A model generated the notes under the pieces. That model worked only from the letters and a program-made list of their open reading frames with translations. It made no database searches and had not been told where the DNA came from. Shown here piece by piece: positions 41,081-52,078 of a stretch of 64,000 bases of DNA. Origin of the DNA: Helopsaltes ochotensis. Lineage: Eukaryota > Chordata > Aves > Passeriformes > Locustellidae. The stretch is from positions 1,032,257 to 1,096,256 of the forward strand of contig VXBM01000015.1 in the NCBI GenBank assembly GCA_013400155.1. The letters are read 5' to 3'. The position numbers and the translations under genes are program-made. The first letter of the stretch is position 1. Each line of letters starts with the position of its first letter.

Positions 41081-44000
41081 AATTTGTACTGTTTCTATTT
41101 ACACCATGGACCATTTGACCAAACAGATTTGTGCATTGTATTTATACCAGCTTATTTAAAAGGAGAAAATTATTTAATTGTGAATATTTGTATAACAAAG
41201 TCAAAGAAAGCACAGCTTATTTGGAGCAAATGACATATGTGTTTGGTACTGTTATCTTATGATAATGTTTGGGTTTCATTGATAACGTGATGTTCTACTG
41301 AATTACAGTTAATATAGTTGGGAAAATATATTTACTTTCCACAAAAACAATATATTGAACCCAAGTCTTGAAAAGTTGGTCTCCATTTTTCTCTTCACAA
41401 GACAGGGCTGTTAATCAACATTTTGGTCAAGGAAATGTTTGCCAGCTTATCACATACCTCTTTCTATAAAGAGCTTTTGAAGCTCCTATTAAGACAGCAA
41501 AGGGATGCCTAAAAGAATCTCTTTGCTGCAACATCCATACCTTTTTTGGCATGTGTGAGCTGGAGGTATCAGAGGCCTTTATCCTCTTCTGCCTCCTTTC
41601 CACCTGACATGCTAATAATGTAAAACAATCTGGTTGAACCATCATTTAACTAGACCCTCAGCAATTGGAAGCTCTGTTTTCCTGGGTTTATTTTATAAAT
41701 GGTGAATATAAACTTGATTTCTAGTGGAACCCTATCTTGCTGTTTTTATGTAAGGGTCGCAACACACAAATTTTCTAGTAAGAAATAAATTTCCAGTATA
41801 TAGCACATGGTGTAAATAAATAAAAAGAAGACGCCTGCCTTGAAGAATTTTTTTTTTGTCTGAGAATAATTTCCTAAATACACTTATTTTAGATGTTCTT
41901 AAGAGAAAGTAAGTTGAGTAGAAAGAAAAGGGAAGCAGGAAAATCATTTCTTTATACTCAGCCAAAACATGGTGCCCAAACACATTTGCCAATGAGGATC
42001 TGATAGATGCATTGTTGCATCCATCTGGAGTTTTATAGTTGTACCTGTAGAGAGGAAGGCGTGGGAAAAGGACTCAAGGGGAGGGAAAGGTGGCCAGGCC
42101 ACCCCTCTGCTAAGAACAGGACAGAACTCAAATACCAAAAGTTCCGTTTGTTTTTCAGTATCTGGAGTTCTCTCTCCTCAGCCTGTCCTTTCAACTGGGA
42201 TGTCTGATGGAATCCCCTGTGTGATTTTCTCTCAAGCTGTGTGGTTGTGGGAGGTCACCTAGGGACTTCTAGTCCTAATAGAAGGAAAGTCTGTTGCCTG
42301 ATGCTGGCACAGAAACCTGCTCCTATCTGCGTTCCCGTTTACCTTCTGAGTGCAGCAGACATTATTTTGGCTGCTTCCCTATTGACTGTGCAGGCTGTTT
42401 CTTGGTTGAAAAGAAAACAAATAAATGGGTACACAGGATATTTGTATTGTGAAAGCATTGTATTAATTTTAGAAAATTTTTCTTACCATAAAAAATAGTG
42501 CATTAAACTGCTTTTGGGATTTTGATATCTCAGAAATCTCCTTCAATTCTTTATGAAGAATGAAATGTATGGCACAAGAGAAAATACACAAAATAACAGT
42601 TTTAATTCACATAAACCCAAGGGGTTTCAGGCTTTAAGACTCTGGCAGTTACTGGAACGAGTACCCCAGTGTGGGCAAGAGAACCATCCAACCAGCTCCT
42701 GACACATTGCACAAAGACAGGGGCCACACATGTTGTCGTTGCTTACTTTCTGATGAAGTTGAACCATTTAGTGAAGCTGCAGCTAGAAATTCTTTTTCTT
42801 TTTCAAAGGGTTGTCATGCTCTGTATCTAAGTGGGGCTTCCTCGCTCTGCTGCTGCTCCATATGTGCGCTGGATGAGATCCGTACAATGCACTAGATCCA
42901 TCTGCTGTCTAAAAACTCCCTTGCAAAAGTGCTAAGCAATAAAATGCAAATCCTCATCCAAACAATTCTATATGCTGTTGAAGTTGCGTGCAATGCCTGG
43001 GAGAGTGGAATAGGAAATATTTCTGTTAAGAAACCCAATTCAGAATGAAGAAGCAAAGTAATTGCACGAGTTCATACCTGGACAGGTTTTCAGCGAGGGG
43101 TTTTCATTTACAGAGACCAAATATTTCTGGAAGAAATGGTTGTTCATCGCAAACCCAAAGTTTCCAGTAATTTAATAACTACAATGCAGTATCTCAGGAA
43201 AGCTGTAAAGAGAATTTTCTCTAAGCCATGCTGTGAGTAATAAATTATACACAGTATTTCTCATTTTACGTAAATAAGACAAAGAACCTGTTATTCTACA
43301 GTATGGATAAAAAATACCAACAATTGATGTCAGCATTAACTTTGAAATCATATTACTTAAAAAGGCGAGGGTTATAAAGTGCCCACAGACAGCTTCATTT
43401 TCTCTCTGTCTTCCTAATACCCATATACCAATGGCTGTTTGATTCATTTATTGACATAAAACAGAATTGCTTAGAACTAACCACTCATTCATCATAATCA
43501 CAGTTACAAGAGAGAACAGGGTAAGAGGTTAACTGCTTGCTAGATGTATCAAGATCTTTGCTATATACCAAAGGCTGACTCAATAGAAATCTGATAATGG
43601 TCTGCTGAAGGTAAAAAATAAGTGTTAATAGCTAAATAAAAGAATTGATAAAGACTGTGCTGTAAAACACTCACATTTCTAAAGTTAATTAAAAAGAGCT
43701 GATCAAAGTGAAGCCCACATTAAAAATGTTACTTTAAGATATTAAAGATAAAGTATAAAGGTTAGTTGTAAAAATAAGTGCATTAAAAATTTGTTTTCCA
43801 TCAATTTTTTTCTTCTTGGTCATACTTTCACTAATAATTAAAATACAAATAATGCAAAAATGTTAATTTTTAAATTTTAGTAGTTTAAGTTCATGCATAG
43901 TAATGAGGAATTGATATTTTTGTGTGTTTACATTAACAAGACATTGAACAAAATCAATTTGAAGTAAGTGGGAGCAGCTTGTGTTCTTAATACATGCATG

Positions 44001-44184
44001 TGATGGATTCAGTAGTGTGCATCATAAAATATTCAAAGGCTACACTTAATTGTGTAAATATAATCCTGGCTCTGAAACTTGGTCTCAAAGATCCTCCCTG
44101 CAGGATCCAAAAAGCCCCAGGGAGTAATTAATCCAAATCTCCAATGCTTAAACAAAGCAGGTTACATGAGGTTTATCACTCCAG
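41081..44184. other. Non-coding stretch, nothing recognised
   Basis: Unique DNA. Frames of 60-91 codons between 41427 and 43447 lie on both strands without any recognisable domain. Near 43960-44040 a TTGAAGTAAGTGGGAGCAGCTTGTG segment faintly resembles the ancient repeat family, but it is too diverged to call. Confidence 0.5.
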
Positions 44185-44231
44185 TTCACAGGGTATAAAA
44201 CTTGTGAAACAATTCACAGAGTATAAAACTT
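44185..44231. repeat. 19-bp direct repeat containing TATAAAA
   Basis: TTCACAGGGTATAAAACTT (44185-44203) and TTCACAGAGTATAAAACTT (44213-44231) differ at one base and start 28 bases apart. Each carries a TATAAAA match to the TATA-box consensus. There is no coding sequence nearby to assign a promoter to. An LTR fragment or a local duplication are alternatives. Confidence 0.9.
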
Positions 44232-44426
44232 CACTCGAAGTTCTTGTTTCCAGGAGCCGAGACACATGGTCTTACAGAAGACCTAAAGTCTTGTAGGGCA
44301 GCAGGGTGAAAAAGAATGAGTAGCCAGCAAACTGGCTGTATATAGGAAATTCTTACTTTAGTATATCTTTTCTACTCAAATGTTTTACTAGTTTGGAATA
44401 AAACTTTTTTGTTTTTTTTAAATTGG
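44232..44426. other. Spacer between two short direct-repeat clusters
   Basis: Unique DNA containing CCAGGAGCCGAGACACATGG and a T-rich run near 44405-44420. No element is recognised. Confidence 0.5.
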
Positions 44427-44496
44427 TCACTGATACGACACAGATCAGTTATGATCACTGAAATGACGCAGATCAGTTAGATCTGCTGAACTGATC
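44427..44496. repeat. 28-bp imperfect tandem repeat with inverted tail
   Basis: TCACTGATACGACACAGATCAGTTATGA (44427-44454) is followed by TCACTGAAATGACGCAGATCAGTTAGAT (44455-44482), with 22 of 28 positions identical. The second copy's GATCAGTT (44471-44478) pairs perfectly with AACTGATC at 44489-44496, giving a small hairpin. Confidence 0.85.
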
Positions 44497-46027
44497 CGAG
44501 TAAAGCTCAGGAATCTGAAGCCAAGCTTAGTAAGGTGAAAGTGAAGTAAAAGTTTTCCCCCTCAACCCTCATAATTAACTACGTAAAGCTTGAGAGGTGT
44601 TTCTACAGCAGGCACAGGGGATCAGAGATGTGGTTAACTTCAGAGTGTATGATATTAATCCTTGATTTTATTTCAGCAATATTTTTATGACCATCACATC
44701 AGGCAGCCCTTTGCCTTTCAGAGACAAGTGAAAATGTTCCAGAATTTACCTGGTTTACTAAAAAATTCTGTGATGTCCATGAATTCACTCTTGCTTCACC
44801 TGTATTTCTGACATATTTTTTAGACTAGAGCACCCTACCTTAACAGAACACACGCTATCAATTTGTTTAAAATAGGACATTTTATCTTTTCTTTGTATGT
44901 CTTTAGGATTTGTTTGTACTCTTAACACTGTGTTTCTTTGTTCCATCTTTACCAAGTGATTGTAGTTTGTGTAAAATCCAGCAGTGAAATTAAATAGCTG
45001 AAATTATTCTTTCTCATATACAAGTTCTTATTTGTCAACACAAGGTTTCATGTCACTTTGCAGCTTCTTAACCTAATATTTTAAAGCATTGTTAGAAAGC
45101 CTTAATTTTATGGAACATTTCCTCCTCCAAATCAAGATACAGATTTTAATATTAGTTCTTAAAATGCCATTTACTCTACAACCATATCAAATCTCCCCCA
45201 CGCCCTATATCCACTAAAGAGCAGTTGTTAGAACTCTGATCCTGTCTTGCTTGGGCAACTTTTTAACATTGCCAGGTTATTGGCCTTTTAATTGATTGTA
45301 TATTAAGGTAGCACCCCACTCTAGCAAGGAATCTGCAGATTTTCTTACTGTGTTCACTGTAGCCTGGAAGTATATCTGCATTGGTAAATATACCTGTGCT
45401 GAAATGAGCCTTTTGCCCAAAGATTTGCTTGATGCAAACTCTGGTATATTCACTCACCTTGGAAAATCAGATGTTGGTTGCTGTGCACTCCAAGATTTTT
45501 CTGATTCATTATGGGAACCTAATATGTTCCTACATTTTTGGGTATTGAAATGTGATAAACAAACAAACCAACTGCATTTCTGATCCTTGGCAGCCCCATT
45601 GCTAAATAATCCCACCTGGGAGGTGACTCTTACCATCATCATGTCTGTGTATAATTTTTCTGTTAGTTGGTTTTTGATGCCTTGTTTTTCTGTGTTTTTC
45701 TATGGACATAACTGTAACTTCTAGAGGATGATGAGGGAAGCATAACCACACACATTCAATTATCTTTTTTGCTGAATTCCTCAAAACAGTTGGAAGACCT
45801 GTATACTCTTACTCCAGATTCCAGATTTGCACATTAGATCACATATATGTGATGTGTAATGTGTGTCTTCCTCATAGGAAGATCTCCTCCTCCTGGTACT
45901 TGAATAATTATATAATTACGGAAAAATAAAAATTTCTCTTCCTGTAATTTTTAAACTGAATTTATACATTCTGATCACCACACTTTGCATTATGGTTTTG
46001 TTTCATTTTGTGCAATATTGAGCAGCA
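44497..46027. other. Non-coding stretch, nothing recognised
   Basis: AT-rich unique DNA. Several frames of 60-95 codons at 45263-45784 overlap on both strands and show no domain. Confidence 0.55.
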
Positions 46028-46078
46028 AGTTATAAAAATAATCAGGTTTTTTTTTTTTAATCAGTTATAAAAATAATC
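46028..46078. repeat. 16-bp perfect direct repeat flanking a T run
   Basis: AGTTATAAAAATAATC occurs at 46028-46043 and 46063-46078, separated by AGG, a T run and AATC. The arrangement resembles a target-site duplication around a very small insertion, or a tandem duplication. Confidence 0.9.
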
Positions 46079-46447
46079 TGTTTTAAACATTTAGGCAGAG
46101 TTTATGGATTCAGAGAGAGTTGCTTTTAAAGACATCTCAGATTCTTGTACTTTATTCCAGAAACATGCTAACCTAGCCTTTTTTTAAAATATGTTTTCCT
46201 CCCTTCTCTTTTTAATTCTGGTGTTTTGTTTCTGTGTGTGAATAAACTCCTTCATTCCTCCAAAACAGCCATCCCTTTGAGATGTCTGTTGTTCATGGGT
46301 TTTCCTCACCCACCCACCTGCCGTTAACTATTTGGTTACCACTTGAAATACTTCATCATCGAGATTCAAACTCATTGTCCCATGGCCATTGTTGCTTAGC
46401 AGAACACCCATGCTTGCTTTCTACACAAACACACACACAAATTAATA
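46079..46447. other. Non-coding stretch next to the LINE fragment
   Basis: AT-rich DNA. A short CA-rich run (ACACAAACACACACACAAA) at about 46422-46441 abuts the downstream end of the LINE endonuclease fragment. The rest is unrecognised. Confidence 0.5.
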
Positions 46448-46680
46448 ACTGAGTGGAACTCCTCCTCCTCTGTGCTCCAGAAGGAGCTGCTCCAAAAAGA
46501 ATCCATTTATAGTATCAATAAGCTGCTTCTCCAAACCATGTACAGATGTGTTATTCAACCAGTTAATATTGGGGTAGTTAAAATCACCCATTATTATTTT
46601 TCTGGCAGATTTTGCCACTTCATTAATATCTTTCAACATACTGAGTTGCTTGGCTGTTCCTTCTTTTACATGGCTTATAT
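46448..46680 (-). mobile_element. CR1-like LINE endonuclease-domain fragment
   Basis: An uninterrupted minus-strand frame holds the APE-type endonuclease motif of non-LTR retrotransposons: KIIMGDFNYPNINW, with GDFN encoded at 46577-46588. In CR1 elements the block VxMGDFNxPDIxW is followed by NTAG, a FLxxIxxxFLxQ stretch and then EPTRGG. Here the corresponding residues are NNTS, LIDTINGFFLEQ and EHRGGG. The D and N of GDFN, which are catalytic in this family, are intact. The frame stays open upstream of its first ATG as far as a TGA near 46694, with the last clearly LINE-like residues (KEGTAKQLS) encoded at about 46640-46670. The fragment covers only part of the domain; the reverse transcriptase and 3' end are absent nearby. 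It is a dead internal piece, of CR1 or a related L3-like LINE. Confidence 0.8.
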
Positions 46681-47662
46681 CATATCATGCCATCACAGCA
46701 TATTCTGTAGTTTCGAGTTAATTGCCCAATTAACAGTGGTATTCATGAAGTGCTAGGAAAATTCCACAACTAATGATTTGGACAATTTCAAAATAGGTTG
46801 GTATTTCATAGTTTAAAATGTCAAACATGCCAATAGCTGCAAGCTTAAGACTGTGCCGGCTTAGAACCCAATAGCTCAAAAATTCTGCATCTCAAAAATC
46901 ATAATCCAGCCCTCAGAAACCTATTTTCCAGACCCAAGTATATCACTGTAGGGAAGTTCTGCACTACATTAATTTCTTCCTAGACCAGTGAGGTGGAAGC
47001 ATGAAATGAGGCCTCCTTGGCTTCTCTGTATTTTGGGAGAATATGGAATAAATACTTTCTGGCAGCAGTGAATGAATGCACCCTCACCCCCAAGCCGGCC
47101 CCAGATGATGTTTATGGCAGTATTGGGGACACTGATGCAATAATGCATGTTTATATGCTTACCAGACTCAGGAAAATGAAGATGTGAGTGAGCTGGAAGG
47201 TTGTAGGATTTGCTAGGGCACTTTGTACTTTTCTTTCCCATTGCCTGGATTAGGTAGGGATATTAACAATGCGTAGTTAGCTTTGATGGGTCATTGTTCC
47301 CAGATGCAACTGAGAGTTGCCAATAGACTCTCTAGGCAGTGATCTGATATTTTTTTTGTTTTGTGTCACCAGCTGCCATGCAGAGATGCCAGGGGATACA
47401 GTGCCTCTCCTTTCTGCCTTTTCTCTGTACCTTCTGTGCCATTTATGAGTTGTAGGACTGAGGTCATGCCATGGAATTAGTTTACAGAGTCTGGGGAAGG
47501 GCTGGGGCTGTAAAATAATTTCCTTATCACTACTGAAGAAAGACAATATTAATTTTCAGTCTTGAAATTTAGGGTCAGAGACATGGGTGTGATAAAGGAG
47601 ACAAGGCACTGCCTCAAAGCTAAAGGATCACAGGCTCAGGGAGCATTTCTAACATTTCACGC
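46681..47662. other. Non-coding stretch, nothing recognised
   Basis: Unique DNA between two LINE pieces. Frames of about 90 codons on the minus strand (46969-47241, 47277-47546) show no LINE motif and no other domain. Confidence 0.5.
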
Positions 47663-47945
47663 AGAATCATAGAATATCCTGAATTGGAAAGGTCCCACAA
47701 GGATCCCTGAGTCTCACTCCTGGCCCTGCACAGGACAAATCACACCCATAAATATCAGACCATGTGCCTGAGAGCATTGTCCAAATGCTTCTTGAGCCCT
47801 GTCAGGCTCAGTGCTGTGACCACGGCTCTGGGGAGCTGCTCCACTGCCCAACCACCCTCTGGGGGAAAAGCCTTTTCCTGATATCCAACCCGAATCTCTC
47901 CTGATACTTTTAGAGCATTTTGAATGTCCCCACGTATCCAGTCTT
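47663..47945 (-). mobile_element. CR1 LINE 3' end with ORF2 C-terminus
   Basis: The + strand begins AATCATAGAATATCCTGAATTGG and continues with CCCACAAGGATC, CTCCTGGCCCTGCACAGGAC, CATGTGCCTGAGAGC and TTGTCCAAATGCTTCTTGA. This is the familiar reverse complement of a bird CR1 3' end. On the minus strand at 47841-47903 one frame reads RFGLDIRKRLFPQRVVGQW, the conserved C-terminal block of the CR1 ORF2 (reverse transcriptase) protein. The block is open but the rest of the protein is missing, so the copy is 5'-truncated and dead. Its terminal motif differs from the copy at 51738, so it belongs to another subfamily. A 92-codon minus-strand frame here (47714-47992) lies in the wrong phase. Confidence 0.88.
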
Positions 47946-48002
47946 TTGAGACTGTATTGGTGATCTAATGCAAACTGCTCTGAGGTATACACACATGTGA
48001 TT

Positions 48003-48100
48003 AAGGCCTTAATTCAGCAAGGTGCTTAAATACTTTGAGGTACTTTGTTGCAATAGACAGGACCTTGCAGGACTTAAAATCCTGTGAATACTGAGATCTT
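48003..48100 (-). repeat. Ancient amniote interspersed repeat, diverged copy
   Basis: GGCCTTAATTCAGCAAGGTGCTTAAATAC followed by AGGACCTTGCAGGACTT resembles the reverse of the block seen at 780-900 (AAGTACTTCACTGGATTGGGGCC). It lies just downstream of the CR1 end. Low certainty because of divergence. Confidence 0.4.
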
Positions 48101-51100
48101 TGCTGTGATTGTACTGATTAGGTAAGTATGGCTGCTGGATAGCTCATTTTAAAAATTAAATTACTGAAATACTGTCTTGTTTAGATCTTCCTTTTAGTCC
48201 TTCTTGGAGCTGTGGCAGATTCCTTAGGATGTTATAATTTACATTTTATAACAAAAATATAGTGAATTGTCTTGTCTCATTTCTCTTGGCAACTCAGCAA
48301 ACTATCATTAACATTTTTCATCAGTATTCTGTTTAGAGTTTTCTAAACTGAAGAGTATAGTGGCAACAGCTCATTTTTAGATGCTGTTACAGCTCTTTCA
48401 CATCTTTATAGTACTGTAGTAAAGCTGAATTTACTGGCTACCTTGAAAGTGGAGTAAGGCAGCATTAGAATCTACATTAAAGTGATTCAATACTCTTTAG
48501 AGAAAAGCCTTCTTAACATGAGATCAGATACAGTATGTGTTTTGGGGGTAGTTTTATAAGGATTGCCAATAAACTTGAATGCTACCAACAACAGCTGCTT
48601 TTTGAAATATTGCTCTGTCCAGCCCAATGAAATTTAGGGGATTTTTCTTTGCTTTGTAAGCATATGTGATCAACATTAGCATTCAGGGGAGCAGCACCTG
48701 CAAATGGAAGGGAGGCCATATCCTGGAGACTGATTTGGTGGTTTAACTTGGTAAAGATGGGAGGGATCAGCTTCCATGCACTTGTTTCTCCTTGAGAGTT
48801 AGTGCCAGTCTCCAGTCTCTGGGGTAAGTACCATGTTTTGATATATTTTCCCTAGACATTCTTCTTGGTGGCTATTTAGATTCTTTCCAGTTTGGGTGCA
48901 GAGAGAGGATGTTTTTCATAAGTTTTCATGAGGTAAGAAAATGCAAACCCTTCAAGGTCATTCAGTGTTTGTGCCCAGGCAGGTTGACCTGTGGTTTTTC
49001 TTCCTGGTTTTATCGCTCTGAGCAGCTCATTTCATCTTTGTTTTCTTTCTTAACTTGGATGATTTCACAATTCATTTTTTTAAACTATAATTTTAGAAGG
49101 GTTGGCAAATTCTGGTGCCCAAAAGAGGGATTAGCCACAAATGGCTGTAACACTGCTTTCAATTATTACAATTATAAGTACAGTAGTTGTAGTAACAACT
49201 GCCACTACTTGTATTGCCATTCAGTAGGGGCAATTTTAAACTATTGACATGTTAATAACTCTCAAGCTACCCACATTCACTAGGAAATATCTTACTGCTT
49301 TTAAATGGTATATGGTTTTCCATGTTCTACTTATAGAAATTATAGGTTTATTCCCTTTTTACCATTTTTCAATAAATATGTGCCAAAGGGTTATTTTCAG
49401 ATTAAGCTTCAGTTATAGAAATATCCCCTTCAGCCAATCATAATTTTAGAAAATATTGGATCTATATAGCTATGAGAAAAAAAATTGGGGTTTTTTTCTG
49501 TAAGATATGTTCATGGAGTTCCCATCTAGCACAATAGAGCATTTAGTGTTCATCAAAGAAAGGCTTTCACTACCTTGAATGCAGTGGTTTGATGTTATTT
49601 CTTTCAAAATGTGACAGGTTTTAAAGGGGTTTTTGAGGTCACATTTAGTAAGTTAATTAAATTGGAGCCTTAATAAATTTTGAGAATATGACAAATGAAT
49701 GTCATAATCGAAGAGAAAAATATTGAAAAGAAAATTAAGATATCTTTTTTAAACTACTGTCTCTGATTCAATTAAAGATTTTGTTTTACTCCACAGTAGG
49801 AACTATAAAATTAAGTGAACACCAAAATAAGTTCCTTCTGCTATTAATCAGTTGCACTAATTCTACAAACTGAAAAACAGCAGGGATGTAAAAAGTAATT
49901 GACCATTCATTGTTAATATAATCACAATATTACCATTAATGACTATAGGGAAAAATGCAGTATTACAAACTAAACAGAATAACAGAGAATTATTTTTGCA
50001 GTTAAAAAATAGAATTGGCAATTAAGAGTTAACTTATCAAATTAAGGTGGACAGGTGACAGAATATAGATATAAGTACTATAATATAAGTTGCAAGATCT
50101 AGCAATATTTTGTGTTTTATCCAACTGCAAACTAAAACTTTATTTAATATATTTATAAAAAACATATTAAACTTTGTCTTTACAATTTAATATTCCTTGT
50201 TGATACCGCTCAAAAACTTTGAGAATTGGTGTTTAGCCTTCAGATTAGGAGTTCCCAAATACATGGCTAGAGCCGTTAAGACATGTATTTTTACCCTTCC
50301 AGTAATGCATATGAAAAATGACTGAAATATGTTACAAATATGTAATTCTGTCCAGGGAAGGTATAAGTTATATTACTAAAGGGAACTTATACTTTCAGCC
50401 TTTAGCTCTTTGCAGTGAAATCTAGATTACTTATCTGAGTCAAACTTGCTTTCTAATTTCTCTGCCAAATTTGACCAAAATTTTCTTTGGTAGTGTTGCA
50501 AAAGTCTATTTGCAAAACCACTTTCTGAGTCTAACAAAACTGAAAAGAAATGTTGAATTCTGCTGTCCTAAAGTGTTCTTTCTCTCTTCAAACATGCAGG
50601 ATTACAATTTTTGGTATTTTTGTAGTGGAAGGGAGAGGTTATCTGGTATTAGGGAAACCAGCATTTTTTGAGACTTTTTTTTAAGCAAGCAAGTACTTGT
50701 CTCACCATAACAACCTTGTGGAATAGCCCTTTATGCAGTGTTCATTTGAAACAACAGTTCTAAAAACAGGGAGAAAAGAAAGAAAAGGATGATTCCTAAT
50801 TACAGCTATTTCCTGGACTGTTTCTCTGTTTTGCTGTCAAGATTCTAAAAAACCTAAGAGTTTACAAACTTTAAACTCCAAAGGTGATACCAGACACATC
50901 CTGTTATTGGTTAAAGGTTCTGGTATATCAGTGCTTGGACAAAAAAGTGAAGTGCCTCTCCACCAGCTGCAGAGAAAGGAGGTGATTTGAATGTTAATGA
51001 AGGACAGAAGTTTCATAGTAACAGAAAAACAGAGGCTCTATAGATAAGAGAATATTTTCCCAGGACATCTCAGTCTGCAGTTGTTGTAACTGGAGGAAGT

Positions 51101-51737
51101 AATATTACTAAGGAAGTATTTAAATGTCTTTAACAGATATTAGATGATGAAGTGGAGTAGTCATTATATTCCTATCAAGCTCCAGTGCATGAGGGTCTAT
51201 TGAAACACAGTCTTTTGAGAATATCCACTTAGTCCTGTTTCTAGACTCCCAGACTAGTTTGGGCATCCTATTAATCTACAGAGTTCTAACACAAAAGATT
51301 TCTCAGAGAAGTTACGAAAGTTTCTGTTTAATATGGCAATAAAGATCATAAGGTTCAATGAAGGTTTTATAAATTTAAATGCAAACACTCCCCTCCTGCC
51401 CTTCTGTCTTGGCTGGAAAAAATCCCTGACCCAACAGCATTGAAATTCTTTCCTAAGATTTCCACATGAGGTTTTTTTTTTTACATGTCTTGTACCTGAC
51501 TGTGCCCTTGAATTGCTCATAGCTCTTGATACAAACATAAGAATTCCTTTTTACTCCTGCTTTCTCTTTAGTTCTGATCATTCATTGTCTCAGGAGCCCC
51601 ATGACACAATGCATTCTTTTTAACTATCTGATCCATTCAGGTTGGTAGTCTTACAAACACAAACTGGCATTCAGGGCCGTCTGTGCCATTCCCCTCTTAT
51701 AGAGTTTGATTCAACCTACTTATTCTTTAAGGTTTCA
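48101..51737. other. Long AT-rich non-coding stretch
   Basis: No gene is recognised. A 112-codon frame at 48909-49247 has no domain. The part from 49650 to 50200 is especially AT-rich, with short A and T runs. Confidence 0.55.
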
Positions 51738-52078
51738 AATCACAGAATGGCCTGGATTGGAAGGGACCTTAAAGATTATCCAGTTGCCACCCCCTGTCCT
51801 GGGCAGGGACACCTTCCACTATCCCAGGCTGCTCAGAGCCCCATCCAGCCTGGCCTTGAACACTGCCAGGGATGGGGCATCCACAGCTTCTCTGGGCAAC
51901 CTGTGCCAGTGCCTCACCACCTTCATAGTGGGATTTCTTCCTGATGTCTAATCTACACCTCTCCTATTTCAAAGTCATTCCCCTGTGTTCTATCATTCCA
52001 TGCTCCTGTAAACACCTCCTCCTTGGCTTTCTTGTAGCCCCCATTTAGATAGTGGAGGGCTGCTCTAAGGTGTCTGCA
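51738..52078 (-). mobile_element. CR1 LINE 3' end, best preserved copy
   Basis: The + strand shows in order AATCACAGAATGGCCTGGATTGG, AAGGGACCTTAAAGATTATCCAG, GGGCAGGGACACCTTCCACTATCCCAGG, CCTGGCCTTGAACACTGCCAGGGATGGGGCATCC and TCTCTGGGCAACCTGTGCCAGTGCCTCACCACC. This is the reverse complement of a standard bird CR1 3' region. The minus strand keeps a RLDIRKK remnant of the ORF2 C-terminus. Similarity ends at about 52078, in the GGGCTGCTCTAAGGTGTC block, so the copy is 5'-truncated to about 340 bases, the usual fate of CR1. Overlapping + strand frames (51642-51951) are antisense artefacts. Confidence 0.95.

Noticed and set aside
44185..44231. Possible CRISPR-like or origin-like spaced repeats
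   Set aside because: Only two copies, in a vertebrate nuclear context. A local duplication is the simpler reading.
47714..47992. 92-codon minus-strand frame
   Set aside because: Lies in the CR1 3' end but in a different phase from the genuine ORF2 C-terminal block at 47841-47903.
51642..51951. Two overlapping + strand frames of 81-100 codons
   Set aside because: They read the antisense strand of the CR1 3' end.
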